A stretch of 64,000 nt of DNA from Selenomonas sp. (GTDB lineage Bacteria > Bacillota > Negativicutes > Selenomonadales > Selenomonadaceae), in contig JAKVOG010000007.1 in the NCBI GenBank assembly GCA_022482925.1, forward strand, positions 85,077 through 149,076, written 5' to 3'. A model generated the notes under the pieces. It was given only the letters and a program-made list of their open reading frames with translations, did not search any database and had not been told where the DNA came from. A program made the position numbers and the translations under genes. This document shows, piece after piece, positions 63,954 to 64,000 of the stretch (position 1 is its first letter; every line of letters starts with the position of its first letter).

Positions 63954-64000
63954 ACTTTATCCCTCACTGATCCTCCGAGATATGCCTTTTCCCATACAGC

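Overview
The window is chromosomal DNA of a diderm Firmicute (Negativicutes, Selenomonadales), most likely a motile Selenomonas. Four things point there: a lactate dehydrogenase that I recognise from memory as very close to that of Selenomonas ruminantium; five tandem OmpM-type porins with an S-layer-homology (SLH) domain, the hallmark of Negativicutes outer membranes; flagellar L- and P-ring genes (flgH, flgI), needed only with an outer membrane; and no LPS or rRNA/tRNA genes to contradict this. No rRNA, tRNA, tmRNA or CRISPR array was seen.

Layout. 0-4.5 kb: ridA, a PilZ c-di-GMP effector, cstA with a terminator-bearing leader, and a flavin oxidoreductase. 4.6-15.6 kb: an envelope/flagellar block on the minus strand, transcribed mreB, then flgF-flgG-flgA-flgH-flgI-flgJ, a secreted AMIN/phosphodiester-glycosidase protein, a SpoIVB-type S55 serine peptidase, and murA. 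16-29 kb: central metabolism and transport (ldh, sucCD, an iron-type alcohol dehydrogenase with galM, a HAD phosphatase, a REC-GGDEF-EAL protein, an NCS2 purine permease, a Crp/Fnr regulator, alr, and a NusG_II/Gx-transporter pair). 29.3-37 kb: five ompM paralogues on the minus strand. Each is its own transcription unit with a 17-bp-spaced promoter, an intrinsic terminator and a shared structured element in its 5' leader. 37.2-46.3 kb: housekeeping genes (DUF951, nitrilase-type amidase, ychF, upp, glyA, rpiB, tsaC/sua5, prmC, prfA, DUF1385, rpmE).

46.5-64 kb is an accessory and defence island. It holds a KilA-N gene and an XRE gene, an LTA-synthase-like sulfatase, a DUF234-type ATPase under a 25-bp palindrome, an AAA ATPase/HEPN RNase pair, an MNT/HEPN pair, and a Septu system (PtuA/PtuB). 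A DUF6765 gene occurs as four full or partial copies spaced between these modules. One IS66 and one IS3 element, both with broken transposase genes, sit among gene remnants.

Data quality matters for reading this window. At least eight genes, including mreB, upp, glyA and tsaC, carry single-base frameshifts while their sequence stays fully conserved in the shifted frame. Sequencing or assembly error is the simplest explanation for the housekeeping ones. The best candidates for something undescribed are the covarying leader element of the ompM genes, the paired palindromes with matched arm changes, and the DUF6765-bracketed organisation of the defence island.
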